Notes: a model not told the origin generated them from the sequence alone. A stretch of DNA of 11,527 bases from Rhodopirellula sp. (GCA_002712845.1 PAUV01000106.1:1-11527), one strand, 5' to 3'. Shown: positions 1-8,333, numbered from the stretch's first letter. Made by a program: numbers and translations.

Positions 1-1
1 G

Positions 2-3000
2 GAGCTGATTGCGAAGCTTGATGCAGAAATTGAAAATCGTGACTCACATACAGCTAAGGTTGCGCTGCTTCGGAGAGTAGCAATCGTAATGTTGGCGGTG
101 ATTCTTGTTGGTGGGGCTCTCGCGGCGGTCTGGATTGATTCAGAACGAAGACTCGCAAGAGCGGCAGCAAAAGAGGCGAATGAGCAAAGAGAAGTAGCAA
201 ACGAGCAACGAGAGTTGGCAGTCACAGAGAAAGAAAAGGCGGTGAAGGCTGAGGAGTTTGCGAATGAGCAAAGAGAAGTGGCAGTCACAGAGAAAGAAAA
301 AGCGGTGAACGCTCAGTTGTTTGCGGACGAGCAAAGAAAGGTGGCGGAGCAGGAGCGGGAAAAAGCGGTGAAGGCAGAGGTGACTGCCAAAGAGCAACGA
401 AAATTGGCAGTTGCTGAGAAAGAAAAGGCTGAAGTAGCGGAGGGAAATGCTGAGCAACAGCGTTTGGAAGCAGTAGCTCAAGCAGAGATCGCGAGGCAGC
501 AGAAAATACGTGCGGAATACGAAGAATACAATTCTAAAATAGCTTTGGCCAAGGCGCGGCTTGATCGCAATGAAGCCGATGGGGCGCGAGAAATTTTGAT
601 GGACCTGGCCGAGAATTCCAGTGCAGGTGATCGTGCCATGGGATGGGAATGGCGGTGGCTATGGCGGCAAGCAAACCAATCCGAGTCGTTGAGCCTCGGT
701 CAGATACCGGCGATTGATCTTGCGGTAAGCGAAGCGGCACGTGTGGGGGCCGTCGCTTTGGCCAATGGTGCAGTTCAGGGTTTGCATTTGGGGAGTGAGC
801 AGCAAGTAGTCGAAAAGTTCACCATTCCACCGGCGATCCTCGAAAAGCAGCAAGCAACGAGCGTAGCGATCTCGATGAATGGAGAAAAACTCGCAATTGG
901 GACTGCGAGTGGAAACGTTTACGTTCTCTCCGGATTAGATGATCTTACAAGTGTCTCTGACCAAGTTGTGACAGTCGCTGCCCATAAACGCGGCATCACG
1001 GATATCTGTTTTGGCAGGGATGGAACATTGTGGACGGCTTCAGAAGATCGATCGGTTCGATCATGGAAGCAGGCTCCTGATGGATCTCTGCGTGAAGAAG
1101 TGGTTGGATGGCATTTTCTTCCCGTGCGACAAATCGCGATCGCTGATCAGGGGCGGGGAACGTTCTTGGCCGCTGTGGTTGGAGATGGTCGAAGCGGAAA
1201 AGTCGTCGTTTGGGAACAGGTTCAGCAAGGCAACGGACCCGCGTTGCAGTTGCTCGGGCGAATGTCCGATCACTCCGCACCACCTTCCGCTGTTACTTTC
1301 GACAGATCAGGGCAGCGTGTTGCTTCCGGAGATTTAGCAGGCAACGTGCTGGTTTGGAATGTATCGGAAGTGTCTGCAGAGGGTGAGAAAGAATACCGAA
1401 AGTCCATCGAAGCAGCCGTTCAACAAACTCAGCAGACTGAAGCTATCGTGGCGACTGTGCCCGCGTTACTCGCAAGAGAAGTAGGCGTAGCACTGAAAGA
1501 CTTTGAAACGGTTGCGGGGGAACGCGTCGTGTCGCCTGTCTCACGGTCGGAACGTGATTTGTCCTCTGCCAAAGCCCATGCCGATGCAATTGAAAGTATT
1601 CGCTTCAGTGCGAATGGCGAGTTGCTGTTAACCGCCTCCGATGACTACACCGTCAAACTATGGGATCTTGGTCAAGGTAACGGAAAAGTCCGTCAAACAC
1701 TCAAGGGGCACGGTGGTTGGGTGGTCGGTGCAGATTTTGTACCTGGTCAAGATAACTTCATTGTGTCTGCATCGGATGATGGAACCGTACGTCATTGGAA
1801 TCCTGCAACTTATGTGGGCGCTTTCAAGTCGCAGGCAGCGGGTGATGCTGGCCGTTCAAATTTGGAAACTCAGGATCCTCGGGAAGAAATCTGGTCTGCG
1901 AGTTTTGCACCCGGCGGGAAGCAGATCGTGATTGCTCGAGGTGACCACAAGGCAGAGGTCATACGAGTAGGTGAAGAGTCGCTGGAATTTCGTCAGGTGT
2001 CGGAACTATCCTTGCATGAGGGGACTGATTTTGTCGCCATGTCGATGCAGGTTGATCAACGCAACGGATTATTGTATGTCGGAAGTGGGGATGAAACGAT
2101 TCGGGTGTGGGACTTGGAACGAGCCGTTCAGGTTGGAACAGCTAAGAAAACAGGTTTGAACACTGCTTTTGCACTCTCGCGTGATGGACGCTGGTTGTTA
2201 ACGGGTTCCAGTGAATCGAGTCTTCGTGGCATCCTCTGGAGTCTTGATCCGTCAGGCAAAGAATCGCCGCGGATCGTGCATGAACTTCTTGGGAAACCCG
2301 GGCAGGAGGGAGTCGCCGCCTTCGCCATTTCACCTGACTCGAAAACGCTATTCACCGGCGATGACTTTGGAATTGGCTTGCTCTGGGACATTGAAACTGG
2401 ACAACAGATCGGTGCTCCGATGGTCAACCTAAGAGGGGCCCGGATTAATGCTGCTGTGTTCAGTAACGACGGAAAAGCAATTTTAGTTGCGGCGGACAAT
2501 GCCTCTGTCACACAAATAGATTTGCAGACTCGTCTTGAGGGTATACGTTTCCAGCAGGTTGGTTATGTAATTGACTTGTCGCTCTCACAAGACAATAAGT
2601 ACTTGGTGACCGTGTGCGAGGTTGCGAATGAAACCTACATCAAGACTTTTGCAACACTATGGGACGTTGGGTCGGGACTGGGAAAAGTGCTGGATTTGAC
2701 AGTTGCCCCCAGGTCGAGTGATGGTGGTTCCGTGAGTCGCGCGAGGATCACTTCCGCAAGATTTGACCCGGACAACAGAATGGTCTTCGTCAGTCGTACT
2801 GCAAGCACGAATGAAAAATCGGAGATTCGCACATGGAATCTTGGGCGTGTTCTGAAAGCAGCTGATTTCATGAATAGTGAGCAAATGAAACAGTTCGTTT
2901 TACAGACTTCGCAGTCCACGAATGGTGGAACAACTTTCATAATGCCGAGCGTTCGCGGTGATACCGAAGGAGTCTTGCCGCTTGATGACCAAAGAGTACT

Positions 3001-3928
3001 TACCATGAACAATAATGGTGTCTTTCTTTGGAATCTGGCTACCAAACGCGAAGAGAAAAGTTATCGCGCACATGCTGAATTGACTGAGGCTGGTTTCTCG
3101 TTTGATGCAAAGTACGTTGCGACGGCAAGCCGATCAGTAAAAATCTGGGACGCTGAATCTGGACAAGCTTTGGCGAAAATCGAGTCCGACAAGCCAATTC
3201 GAACCATCCAGTTTTCACCTGTCAGAGCTGGCACCACGGGGTACATGTTCGCGACAGGTGGAGATGAGGGAGTTGTTGAGTTCTGGGAATTCAACCCACA
3301 GGCTCGAGAGATCAAACCTTTTACCGGTGTTGCGAAAGAAAACGTGGCAGAGCAGCAGTCGGAGTTGCCCAAGGCAGTACGTCGGATTCGTTTCTCAAAA
3401 GATGGAGATCGACTTTGGATCGTCGGAGATCGGGGATTGGCTCGCTATCGTCATCTACGCAACGCGGCGGAAACGATCCTCGTGGAAGTGCCTGAGCATC
3501 AGAGTTTGAGATGCGCCGCAATTTCTGATGATGGAAAATTCATTGCAGCTGGAAGCAGTGCCAAGAACGTTCTTGTATGGCGGCTTCCGACACCGGATCG
3601 TCAGATGGAGCTTGTGACTTTAAGTGGTCATGCAGGCACGGTCAACGATGTTGGCTTGATCGGAAATGATGCCGGTAATATGAGAGTGTTTTCAGCGTCC
3701 CAAGACGGTACCACTCGTGTCTGGGATCCTCAGTTTGCTGCTTCCACAGCAGACGGAGATGAGTCTGGAAGAGGTCGTGAGATCATCTCATTGCGACGGC
3801 ACGAAGGAGATGTGACGGCGCTGGACACGACAGCCAATGGCGATTTGTTGATGACCGCGGGGGGTGACGGGCAGGTTGTGCTTTGGCCTGCAGATCCACC
3901 AACTGAAGATATGAGCGGAAAACCGTAA
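2..3928 (+). CDS. Membrane-anchored coiled-coil/WD40 repeat protein, C-terminal part (probably of a Ser/Thr kinase-WD40 protein); 5' end outside window
   Basis: The frame is open to the left edge, so the ATG at 89 is probably internal. The visible part is 1308 residues, ending in TAA at 3926-3928. In order there is a short charged linker, one transmembrane helix (nt 77-133, AIVMLAVILVGGALAAVW), a Glu/Lys/Gln-rich coiled coil (nt 134-560) with 21-residue repeats, and a helical linker ending in GWEWRW (nt 641-658). Then about 21 WD40-like blades run to the C-terminus. Clear blade ends include TVKLWDLG, TVRHWNPA, TIRVWDLE, GVFLWNLA, TTRVWDPQ and QVVLWPAD. A helical insert (nt about 1363-1570) interrupts the first propeller. 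In planctomycetes this TM/coiled-coil/GWEW/WD40 layout usually follows an N-terminal Hanks-type kinase domain; that domain is not visible, so the kinase link is inference. The propellers probably act as a protein-binding sensor, but their side of the membrane cannot be read from this part. Confidence 0.9.
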   Translation, partial: ELIAKLDAEIENRDSHTAKVALLRRVAIVMLAVILVGGALAAVWIDSERRLARAAAKEANEQREVANEQRELAVTEKEKAVKAEEFANEQREVAVTEKEKAVNAQLFADEQRKVAEQEREKAVKAEVTAKEQRKLAVAEKEKAEVAEGNAEQQRLEAVAQAEIARQQKIRAEYEEYNSKIALAKARLDRNEADGAREILMDLAENSSAGDRAMGWEWRWLWRQANQSESLSLGQIPAIDLAVSEAARVGAVALANGAVQGLHLGSEQQVVEKFTIPPAILEKQQATSVAISMNGEKLAIGTASGNVYVLSGLDDLTSVSDQVVTVAAHKRGITDICFGRDGTLWTASEDRSVRSWKQAPDGSLREEVVGWHFLPVRQIAIADQGRGTFLAAVVGDGRSGKVVVWEQVQQGNGPALQLLGRMSDHSAPPSAVTFDRSGQRVASGDLAGNVLVWNVSEVSAEGEKEYRKSIEAAVQQTQQTEAIVATVPALLAREVGVALKDFETVAGERVVSPVSRSERDLSSAKAHADAIESIRFSANGELLLTASDDYTVKLWDLGQGNGKVRQTLKGHGGWVVGADFVPGQDNFIVSASDDGTVRHWNPATYVGAFKSQAAGDAGRSNLETQDPREEIWSASFAPGGKQIVIARGDHKAEVIRVGEESLEFRQVSELSLHEGTDFVAMSMQVDQRNGLLYVGSGDETIRVWDLERAVQVGTAKKTGLNTAFALSRDGRWLLTGSSESSLRGILWSLDPSGKESPRIVHELLGKPGQEGVAAFAISPDSKTLFTGDDFGIGLLWDIETGQQIGAPMVNLRGARINAAVFSNDGKAILVAADNASVTQIDLQTRLEGIRFQQVGYVIDLSLSQDNKYLVTVCEVANETYIKTFATLWDVGSGLGKVLDLTVAPRSSDGGSVSRARITSARFDPDNRMVFVSRTASTNEKSEIRTWNLGRVLKAADFMNSEQMKQFVLQTSQSTNGGTTFIMPSVRGDTEGVLPLDDQRVLTMNNNGVFLWNLATKREEKSYRAHAELTEAGFSFDAKYVATASRSVKIWDAESGQALAKIESDKPIRTIQFSPVRAGTTGYMFATGGDEGVVEFWEFNPQAREIKPFTGVAKENVAEQQSELPKAVRRIRFSKDGDRLWIVGDRGLARYRHLRNAAETILVEVPEHQSLRCAAISDDGKFIAAGSSAKNVLVWRLPTPDRQMELVTLSGHAGTVNDVGLIGNDAGNMRVFSASQDGTTRVWDPQFAASTADGDESGRGREIISLRRHEGDVTALDTTANGDLLMTAGGDGQVVLWPADPPTEDMSGKP
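200..514 (+). repeat. Tandem 63-bp (21-residue) coiled-coil repeat inside the WD40 protein gene
   Basis: Five in-frame units start at 200, 263, 326, 389 and 452, preceded by a partial unit at about 173-199. The consensus protein unit is roughly xEQRxxAVxEKEKAVxAExxA, which is three heptads, so a continuous coiled coil keeps its phase across units. Units 1 and 2 differ at 9 of 63 bases by my hand count. Units 3 and 4 are more diverged and unit 5 is degenerate. This suggests growth by duplication. Copy number is the part most likely to vary between strains. Confidence 0.85.
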
Positions 3929-3930
3929 GC

Positions 3931-4000
3931 TTGGCGCAATTACAATGAACTGTGCCAACTTGGTTGGGGTCGCATTTGAGGATTGTGTGATCGATCGCAC
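3931..4000. other. Convergent intergenic gap with two weak hairpins
   Basis: This gap lies between the WD40 gene stop and the convergent end of the ATPase gene. Hairpin one is TTGGCGCA (3931-3938) with TGTGCCAA (3951-3958), eight pairs including one G-U, with a 12-nt loop. Hairpin two is GTGTGA (3985-3990) with TCGCAC (3995-4000) around a TCGA loop. Neither has a T-run on either side, so neither is a classic intrinsic terminator. They may still mark transcript ends for both genes. Confidence 0.3.
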
Positions 4001-4016
4001 GCCTGCATGGATTTGT

Positions 4017-4739
4017 CTACGCGATCAGAAGTTCGGGCATTCCCTGCTGTAGTTGCCCATCCTGCATGCGATGACAGCGATCAGCAGATTCAGCGATCGA
4101 ATCATCGTGTGTGATCATTAGGATAGTCAAACTGTCATCCTGATTTAGTTCGGTCAACAGGCTCAGGATATCGAGACCCGTTTCGGTATCAAGGTTTCCG
4201 GTGGGTTCGTCGGCCAGCAACAAAGTCGGGTCGGTCATCAAAGCCCGGGCGATGGCTGCACGCTGCATTTCTCCGCCACTCATCTCGGCCGGTTTGTGTG
4301 AAGCTCGATGCAACAAACCAACCCGATCAAGCATGGCTTCAGCCCGCCTTTTGGCTTCTTTTCGATGTCTGAAAAAGTTCCACGCAGATCTGCCAATCAT
4401 GGTGGGAGCAAGCACGTTTTCAATGGCAGAGAGTTCGGGCAACAGGTGGTAAAATTGAAAAATGATTCCAATGTCATGGTTGCGATAACGATCTCGGCGA
4501 GAGCGTGGGGCGTTGTCGATGCGTTCGCCTTGAAATTGGATTTCGCCGCGATCGGGCTGATCGAGTGTCGCCAGAAGATGCATGAGCGTGCTTTTACCAC
4601 TTCCACTTCTTCCAACGAGCGCGGTTACAAGACCGGTCGTCACCTCGAAGTCAACGCCGCGTAAAACAGGAACTTCGATGCGGTCCTTGTGGTAACTCTT
4701 GTAAACATCCTGGGCGCGAAGCACTGTGTCTGAGGTCAT
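4017..4739 (-). CDS. lolD: LolD/MacB-type ABC transporter ATP-binding protein
   Basis: This is the cytoplasmic ATPase that powers a LolCDE/MacB-family complex in the inner membrane; in the Lol pathway it drives release of lipoproteins to the carrier LolA. The 240 residues match the usual family length. Visible motifs are Walker A GRSGSGKS (43-50), the Q-loop in FQFYHLLPE (94-102, close to the LolD consensus), the signature MSGGEMQRAAIARAL (153-167), Walker B LLLADEP (173-179, catalytic E178), the D-loop GNLD (181-184) and the switch His211. The start at 4739 fits the family N-terminus, although no strong Shine-Dalgarno lies before it. It follows the permease gene on the same strand after 63 bp and is probably co-transcribed. 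MacB-like or other three-component exporters share these motifs, so the exact substrate is inferred. Confidence 0.9.
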   Translation of the reverse strand: MTSDTVLRAQDVYKSYHKDRIEVPVLRGVDFEVTTGLVTALVGRSGSGKSTLMHLLATLDQPDRGEIQFQGERIDNAPRSRRDRYRNHDIGIIFQFYHLLPELSAIENVLAPTMIGRSAWNFFRHRKEAKRRAEAMLDRVGLLHRASHKPAEMSGGEMQRAAIARALMTDPTLLLADEPTGNLDTETGLDILSLLTELNQDDSLTILMITHDDSIAESADRCHRMQDGQLQQGMPELLIA

Positions 4740-4784
4740 GTTTTAGCCGTGTTGTTTTTTTGAGAGTTGGTCAAGGGTTCGCGT

Positions 4785-4802
4785 AAATCGCAATTGCGAT
4801 TT
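4785..4802. promoter_or_regulatory. Perfect 18-bp palindrome between the permease and ATPase genes
   Basis: AAATCGCAATTGCGATTT is self-complementary over all 18 bases. It starts directly after the permease stop codon on the minus strand. As RNA it could fold as a 7-bp stem with an AAUU loop; as DNA it has the symmetry of a dimeric repressor site. It has no T-run after it, so full termination is unlikely. It may tune the ratio of ATPase to permease or protect the upstream mRNA end. No function is proven. Confidence 0.4.
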
Positions 4803-6344
4803 TTACTCGAATCGCAGTGCTTTTACCGGGTGCATCCTTGCCGCTCTGAGTGCCGGTAGGACGCTCGCAAAGATGGCGATGGCAACTGCTCCTGCCATGA
4901 CCCATACCAGAGTGAATGGGTGAATGATGGTGGGGATCTCGGTAAAGTAATAAACGGTGGGGTCGAACACTTCCTGTCCCGTTATCTTTTCGATGAGCGT
5001 TGCAACCTCATTAATATGGTCAACAAATAACAAGCCACCAATCAACCCAGCACCGCTCCCGACAAATCCGAGTAGCAGGCCGTAACTGAGGAAAATGCTC
5101 ATGACACCACCGCCTGAAGCGCCCAATGCCTTGAGTGTTCCAATGTCGCGGGTTTTCTCGACGACAATCATGAAGAACGTGGCCAGAATTCCGAATCCTG
5201 CGACCGCAATGATCAGGAAAAGTAGGATGTTCAGAATCGTTGTTTCTAATTTCACTGCAGCCAGAAGCGGGCCTTGCATGTCCCGCCATGTCTGAATGTT
5301 GTAAGCATAAACGTTCGGTGGAAAGCGGCGACGCAAAGCATCGCGGACCGTGTTCAGGTCAGCACCCTCAGCCAGCTTCAATTGGATCGTTGTAACGCTG
5401 CGGACCTGACTGGAAGGATCAATCATCCCTCGGAATTCCTGCAACTGGTCAAGTCTGCAGAAAGCAAAGGTGCTGTCGTATTCACTCATCCCGGACTCGT
5501 ACATGTCCACGACCGTAAATTTCTGATTGACGACTTTGGCATTGTCTGACGCATTCGGAAACATCATCCGTACATCATCGCCAGGACGACAGTAGTAATG
5601 GTCGCGGACGTTGTTCTCTTCATCACGCATGCGAGCACTGCACGTGGAAATGCCCAAAATGATTCCGGGGAACTGCTCGACTGCAGGGTCAAACTCAGAA
5701 ATTTCCTCTGTGCCACTGTCCTCAAAGATTTGTGGTGTAGCAATCGTTATTGAGGGACCTGTATCTTCTTTGGTGATGCTACTGGCAGGGGCTCTCAGGG
5801 CTTCGGTTCTTGCTTGCTCCTCGGCAAGTGCACGTTCGTAAGCAACACGGGCACGACGGTAACCCCATCCCGAGTTAGGGAATTGTTCCCGGTTGGGCGC
5901 GAATCCATCTTCCCGAAGATCGAATTCGACTTGTGACTGATTTTGTGGATGTAGCAGGTAGCGTCCAAAGTGACTGACGTCGTCATAAGTTGCTGGATCT
6001 AGGCCAACAAAATTCACGTGTCGGGTAATGAGTTGTCCATTGAAATCGATCCCCAGCATTGCCGGAACGTGAACGCTAGCCGAAGAACCAACGACCTCGT
6101 CGCCGCATACCTGCATGATCTCTTCAAGATGGCCCTCAGGGTCAGGCATGCCTCCACTGGCGTGACATTCAATCAAAATGTCAGATGCCAAACCATGGAG
6201 ACGCTCATGCATCTCGGCAGAGAAGCCTGCCATGACACTATTGACGACGATCAACGTTGCAACACCCAGTGTCACACTGATGATCGATGCGAGCGCTATG
6301 TAGCGAGTCCGCAAATAGCGAAAACAAAGCAGCCAGCGATACAT
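4803..6344 (-). CDS. LolC/LolE-type ABC transporter permease (FtsX family) with an enlarged periplasmic domain
   Basis: This is the inner-membrane partner of the adjacent ATPase, probably for lipoprotein release; only one permease is present, so a homodimer is likely. I place the start at the ATG at 6344 (MYRWLLCFRYL), because AAGGAA lies six bases before it. The in-frame ATG at 6389 adds 15 polar residues and has no well-placed Shine-Dalgarno. From 6344 the protein has 513 residues. Helix 1 is about 16-41, then a long periplasmic domain about 42-365, helix 2 about 369-395, helix 3 about 413-440 and helix 4 about 477-499. The cytoplasmic EKTRDIGTLKALGAS loop and the C-terminal PALRAARMHPVKALRFE are family hallmarks. 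It is about 100 residues longer than E. coli LolC/E; the excess seems to sit at about 131-225, before PGIILGI. MacB-like export remains an alternative role. Confidence 0.88.
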   Translation of the reverse strand: MYRWLLCFRYLRTRYIALASIISVTLGVATLIVVNSVMAGFSAEMHERLHGLASDILIECHASGGMPDPEGHLEEIMQVCGDEVVGSSASVHVPAMLGIDFNGQLITRHVNFVGLDPATYDDVSHFGRYLLHPQNQSQVEFDLREDGFAPNREQFPNSGWGYRRARVAYERALAEEQARTEALRAPASSITKEDTGPSITIATPQIFEDSGTEEISEFDPAVEQFPGIILGISTCSARMRDEENNVRDHYYCRPGDDVRMMFPNASDNAKVVNQKFTVVDMYESGMSEYDSTFAFCRLDQLQEFRGMIDPSSQVRSVTTIQLKLAEGADLNTVRDALRRRFPPNVYAYNIQTWRDMQGPLLAAVKLETTILNILLFLIIAVAGFGILATFFMIVVEKTRDIGTLKALGASGGGVMSIFLSYGLLLGFVGSGAGLIGGLLFVDHINEVATLIEKITGQEVFDPTVYYFTEIPTIIHPFTLVWVMAGAVAIAIFASVLPALRAARMHPVKALRFE

Positions 6345-6350
6345 ATACCG

Positions 6351-6356
6351 TTCCTT
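6351..6356 (-). promoter_or_regulatory. Shine-Dalgarno site deciding the permease start
   Basis: The minus strand reads AAGGAA six bases before the ATG at 6344. It is the best-placed ribosome binding site seen for any minus-strand gene here, and it supports the internal start over the upstream ATG at 6389. Confidence 0.6.
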
Positions 6357-6423
6357 GGATTCAATCGATTGAGGCACTTCCGTGTGCATCCTTCATGACT
6401 GCCTTCGAGTCTAGGAAAGTCAG

Positions 6424-6443
6424 TTGCCGGGCGTAAACGGCAA
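6424..6443. repeat. Inverted repeat in the lysS-permease gap
   Basis: TTGCCG (6424-6429) and CGGCAA (6438-6443) form a perfect six-pair stem with an eight-base loop. It lies about 80 bp before the permease start. It has no T-run, so it could be a weak mRNA hairpin or a binding site. A poor promoter-like TTTACG / TAGACT pair (18-bp spacing, minus strand) overlaps this area, too weak to call. Confidence 0.25.
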
Positions 6444-6557
6444 TCGGGCTCCCATTTCAGCACTCGAGCGGCTTTCGTGGCTATTTGCAGAACGCCAGCA
6501 TGCTAGTTCCACGCATCAATCTCACACCTCTACTCACCGCTGTTCGCGCACGAGCGA

Positions 6558-6581
6558 GGTTGGTCGATTGGTTTCCCAACC
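6558..6581 (-). other. Hairpin directly after the lysS stop
   Basis: On the minus strand the lysS TAG is followed at once by GGTTGG paired with CCAACC (6576-6581 with 6558-6563), six pairs and a 12-base loop; a smaller GGTT/AACC hairpin is nested in it. There is no T-run, so termination would be partial at best and read-through into the permease gene is possible. Confidence 0.3.
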
Positions 6582-8162
6582 CTAGGAGTTGGCACCCTCG
6601 GGACGCAAAAGTGGGAAAAGAATGACGTCTCGAATTGATTTTTTCCCCGTTAAAAGCATCACGAGTCGGTCGATACCGAGTCCCAAGCCACCTGCTGGCG
6701 GCATCGCGTAACGTAAGGCTCGCACAAAGTCGTGATCCATTTTCGCCATCGAATCCTCTTCATCCTGACCCTCAAGCTGCGTCTTGAAAAGCTCTTCCTG
6801 AAGATCGGGGTCGTTGAGCTCGGTGTATGCATTTGCAAGCTCCATTCCAAGGATAAATAGCTCGAATCGTTCGGCGATTGCTGGATTTCCCTGTTTGCGT
6901 TTGGTCAGGGGACAAATGCTAGCAGGGTAGTCGATCACAAAAATGGGACCCTCCAGAGTGTCCTCAACCTTCTCTTCGAAGATTTCATTCCGGATCACAT
7001 CAGGGTGCTTACCTTCGATTGCAAGATGCAACGTTTTCGCGTACGCAAGAACGGCTCCGTCATCAGATGGATCTACGCCCGTTGCTTTGGCGAACAGGTC
7101 GGCGTAGGTGGCACGTTGGAATGGCGGTGTGAAGTCAATCGTTTTCCCATCGAATTCACGGATATAACCGCCACCAATCGCATCAATGGCGTCAATGATT
7201 AGCTGTTCGGTGAGGTCCATCATCGACTGGTAGTCGCCATATGCTTGATAGCATTCCAGCATAGTGAACTCGGGATTGTGACGCGGGCTGATGCCTTCGT
7301 TACGGTAGACTCGCCCCACTTCGTAGACGCGTTCCATTCCACCCACCATCAGTCGTTTGAGGTGCAGTTCCAATGCGATCCGCATCGTGAGTGGCATATC
7401 GAGTGCATTGTGATGCGTGGCAAAGGGGCGTGCTGCGGCACCACCAGCGACAGTGTGCAGTGTTGGGCCTTCGACTTCGCAGAAGCCATCTTTATCCAAA
7501 GTATGGCGAATGGATTTCACGATTTTGGTGCGATCAAGGAATGTCTGCATGACACCGTCGTTGAAGGCGAGATCGGCATATCGCATTCGTTGTCGCATAT
7601 CGGTATTTGTAAGTCCGGCATGCTTGTCGGGAGCGGGTTCCAACATCTTGGCGTGAAAGAAGATCTTGGTCGCAAATACCGTCAGCTCACCTGTATTCGT
7701 TTTCCCAAGCCTTCCCTCTGCAGCGACAAGATCGCCCAGATCGAAAAGTTTGGCGACCGCAAAGCCGTCGTCACCCACTTGATTCTTACCCACAAAAATT
7801 TGGATCTCGCCGGTCCAGTCCCGCAACGTAAGGAAGATTAATTTTCCCTTGTCGCGTGATAGCATGATCCGACCTGCGACTCGGACAGTGGGTCCGGTTT
7901 GTTCACCGGGGCCATTTTCTGATTTCCATTGTCGGAAGTCGAATCCTTCTGCCGTCAGGTCAGGTAAGGCAACAGCTTCACCATCTTCTCGAGTCCACTG
8001 AATCTCTGGTTGGCGAGCTTGGCAGTCGGAAATCAGCGAGCGATCATCGAAACGACTGCCCCAGGGATCAAGGCCCAGTTCTTCGATCTGACGCATTTTT
8101 TCACGCCGCGCGACACGAGGATCTGCGGCGTCAATTTCGTTCGAATTCGGCTGATCATTCAT
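6582..8162 (-). CDS. lysS: Lysyl-tRNA synthetase, class II
   Basis: This enzyme charges tRNA-Lys with lysine using ATP, in the cytoplasm, normally as a dimer. The 526 residues compare with 505 for E. coli LysS. An OB-fold anticodon-binding domain spans about 92-172. The class II catalytic core includes GGAAARPFATHHNALDM (240-256), motif 2 around RNEG and HNPEFT (287-300) and motif 3 GGLGLGIDRL (491-500) with Arg499, followed by the family ending RDVILFPLLRP. The extra length lies mostly at about 46-90, between the N-terminal helix and the OB fold. The ATG at 8162 suits the family N-terminus. No Shine-Dalgarno precedes it, but a GC-rich hairpin region does. It lies upstream of the permease and ATPase genes on the same strand, so all three may share a transcript. 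Confidence 0.97.
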   Translation of the reverse strand: MNDQPNSNEIDAADPRVARREKMRQIEELGLDPWGSRFDDRSLISDCQARQPEIQWTREDGEAVALPDLTAEGFDFRQWKSENGPGEQTGPTVRVAGRIMLSRDKGKLIFLTLRDWTGEIQIFVGKNQVGDDGFAVAKLFDLGDLVAAEGRLGKTNTGELTVFATKIFFHAKMLEPAPDKHAGLTNTDMRQRMRYADLAFNDGVMQTFLDRTKIVKSIRHTLDKDGFCEVEGPTLHTVAGGAAARPFATHHNALDMPLTMRIALELHLKRLMVGGMERVYEVGRVYRNEGISPRHNPEFTMLECYQAYGDYQSMMDLTEQLIIDAIDAIGGGYIREFDGKTIDFTPPFQRATYADLFAKATGVDPSDDGAVLAYAKTLHLAIEGKHPDVIRNEIFEEKVEDTLEGPIFVIDYPASICPLTKRKQGNPAIAERFELFILGMELANAYTELNDPDLQEELFKTQLEGQDEEDSMAKMDHDFVRALRYAMPPAGGLGLGIDRLVMLLTGKKSIRDVILFPLLRPEGANS

Positions 8163-8178
8163 TGCAGTTCAGGATCGA

Positions 8179-8206
8179 GGGGGAGGCCCCCGTTGCAGGA
8201 GGGGCC
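8179..8206 (-). promoter_or_regulatory. Two mutually exclusive GC-rich hairpins in the lysS leader
   Basis: Plus-strand GGGGG (8179-8183) can pair with CCCCC (8187-8191) across three bases. Alternatively GGCCCC (8185-8190) can pair with GGGGCC (8201-8206) across ten bases. The two stems share 8187-8190, so only one can form. The nearer one ends 16 bases before the lysS ATG. A translational control role is possible but unproven. Confidence 0.35.
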
Positions 8207-8333
8207 CGATCTTCAAGTCGCTTGAATCGCCGTGTTTTTCACGTTTAATTGCGACTTGATTGGGTCAGGGCTGAAGTGGTTTCTTTGCTGAATTGTCCGC
8301 GTACCTTGCGGTTTTCGCAACCGTGAGACATTC

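Noticed and set aside
140..481. Minus-strand ORF opposite the coiled-coil region
   Set aside because: Its Leu/Ser/Phe-rich product is the antisense of Glu/Lys/Gln-rich repeats, and the plus strand clearly encodes the coiled coil.
6345..6389. Upstream ATG at 6389 as the permease start
   Set aside because: Its nearest purine run touches the ATG, while the ATG at 6344 has AAGGAA six bases upstream and begins a typical LolC/E N-terminus.
7245..7841. 198-codon plus-strand ORF
   Set aside because: It lies entirely antisense to the conserved catalytic core of lysS.
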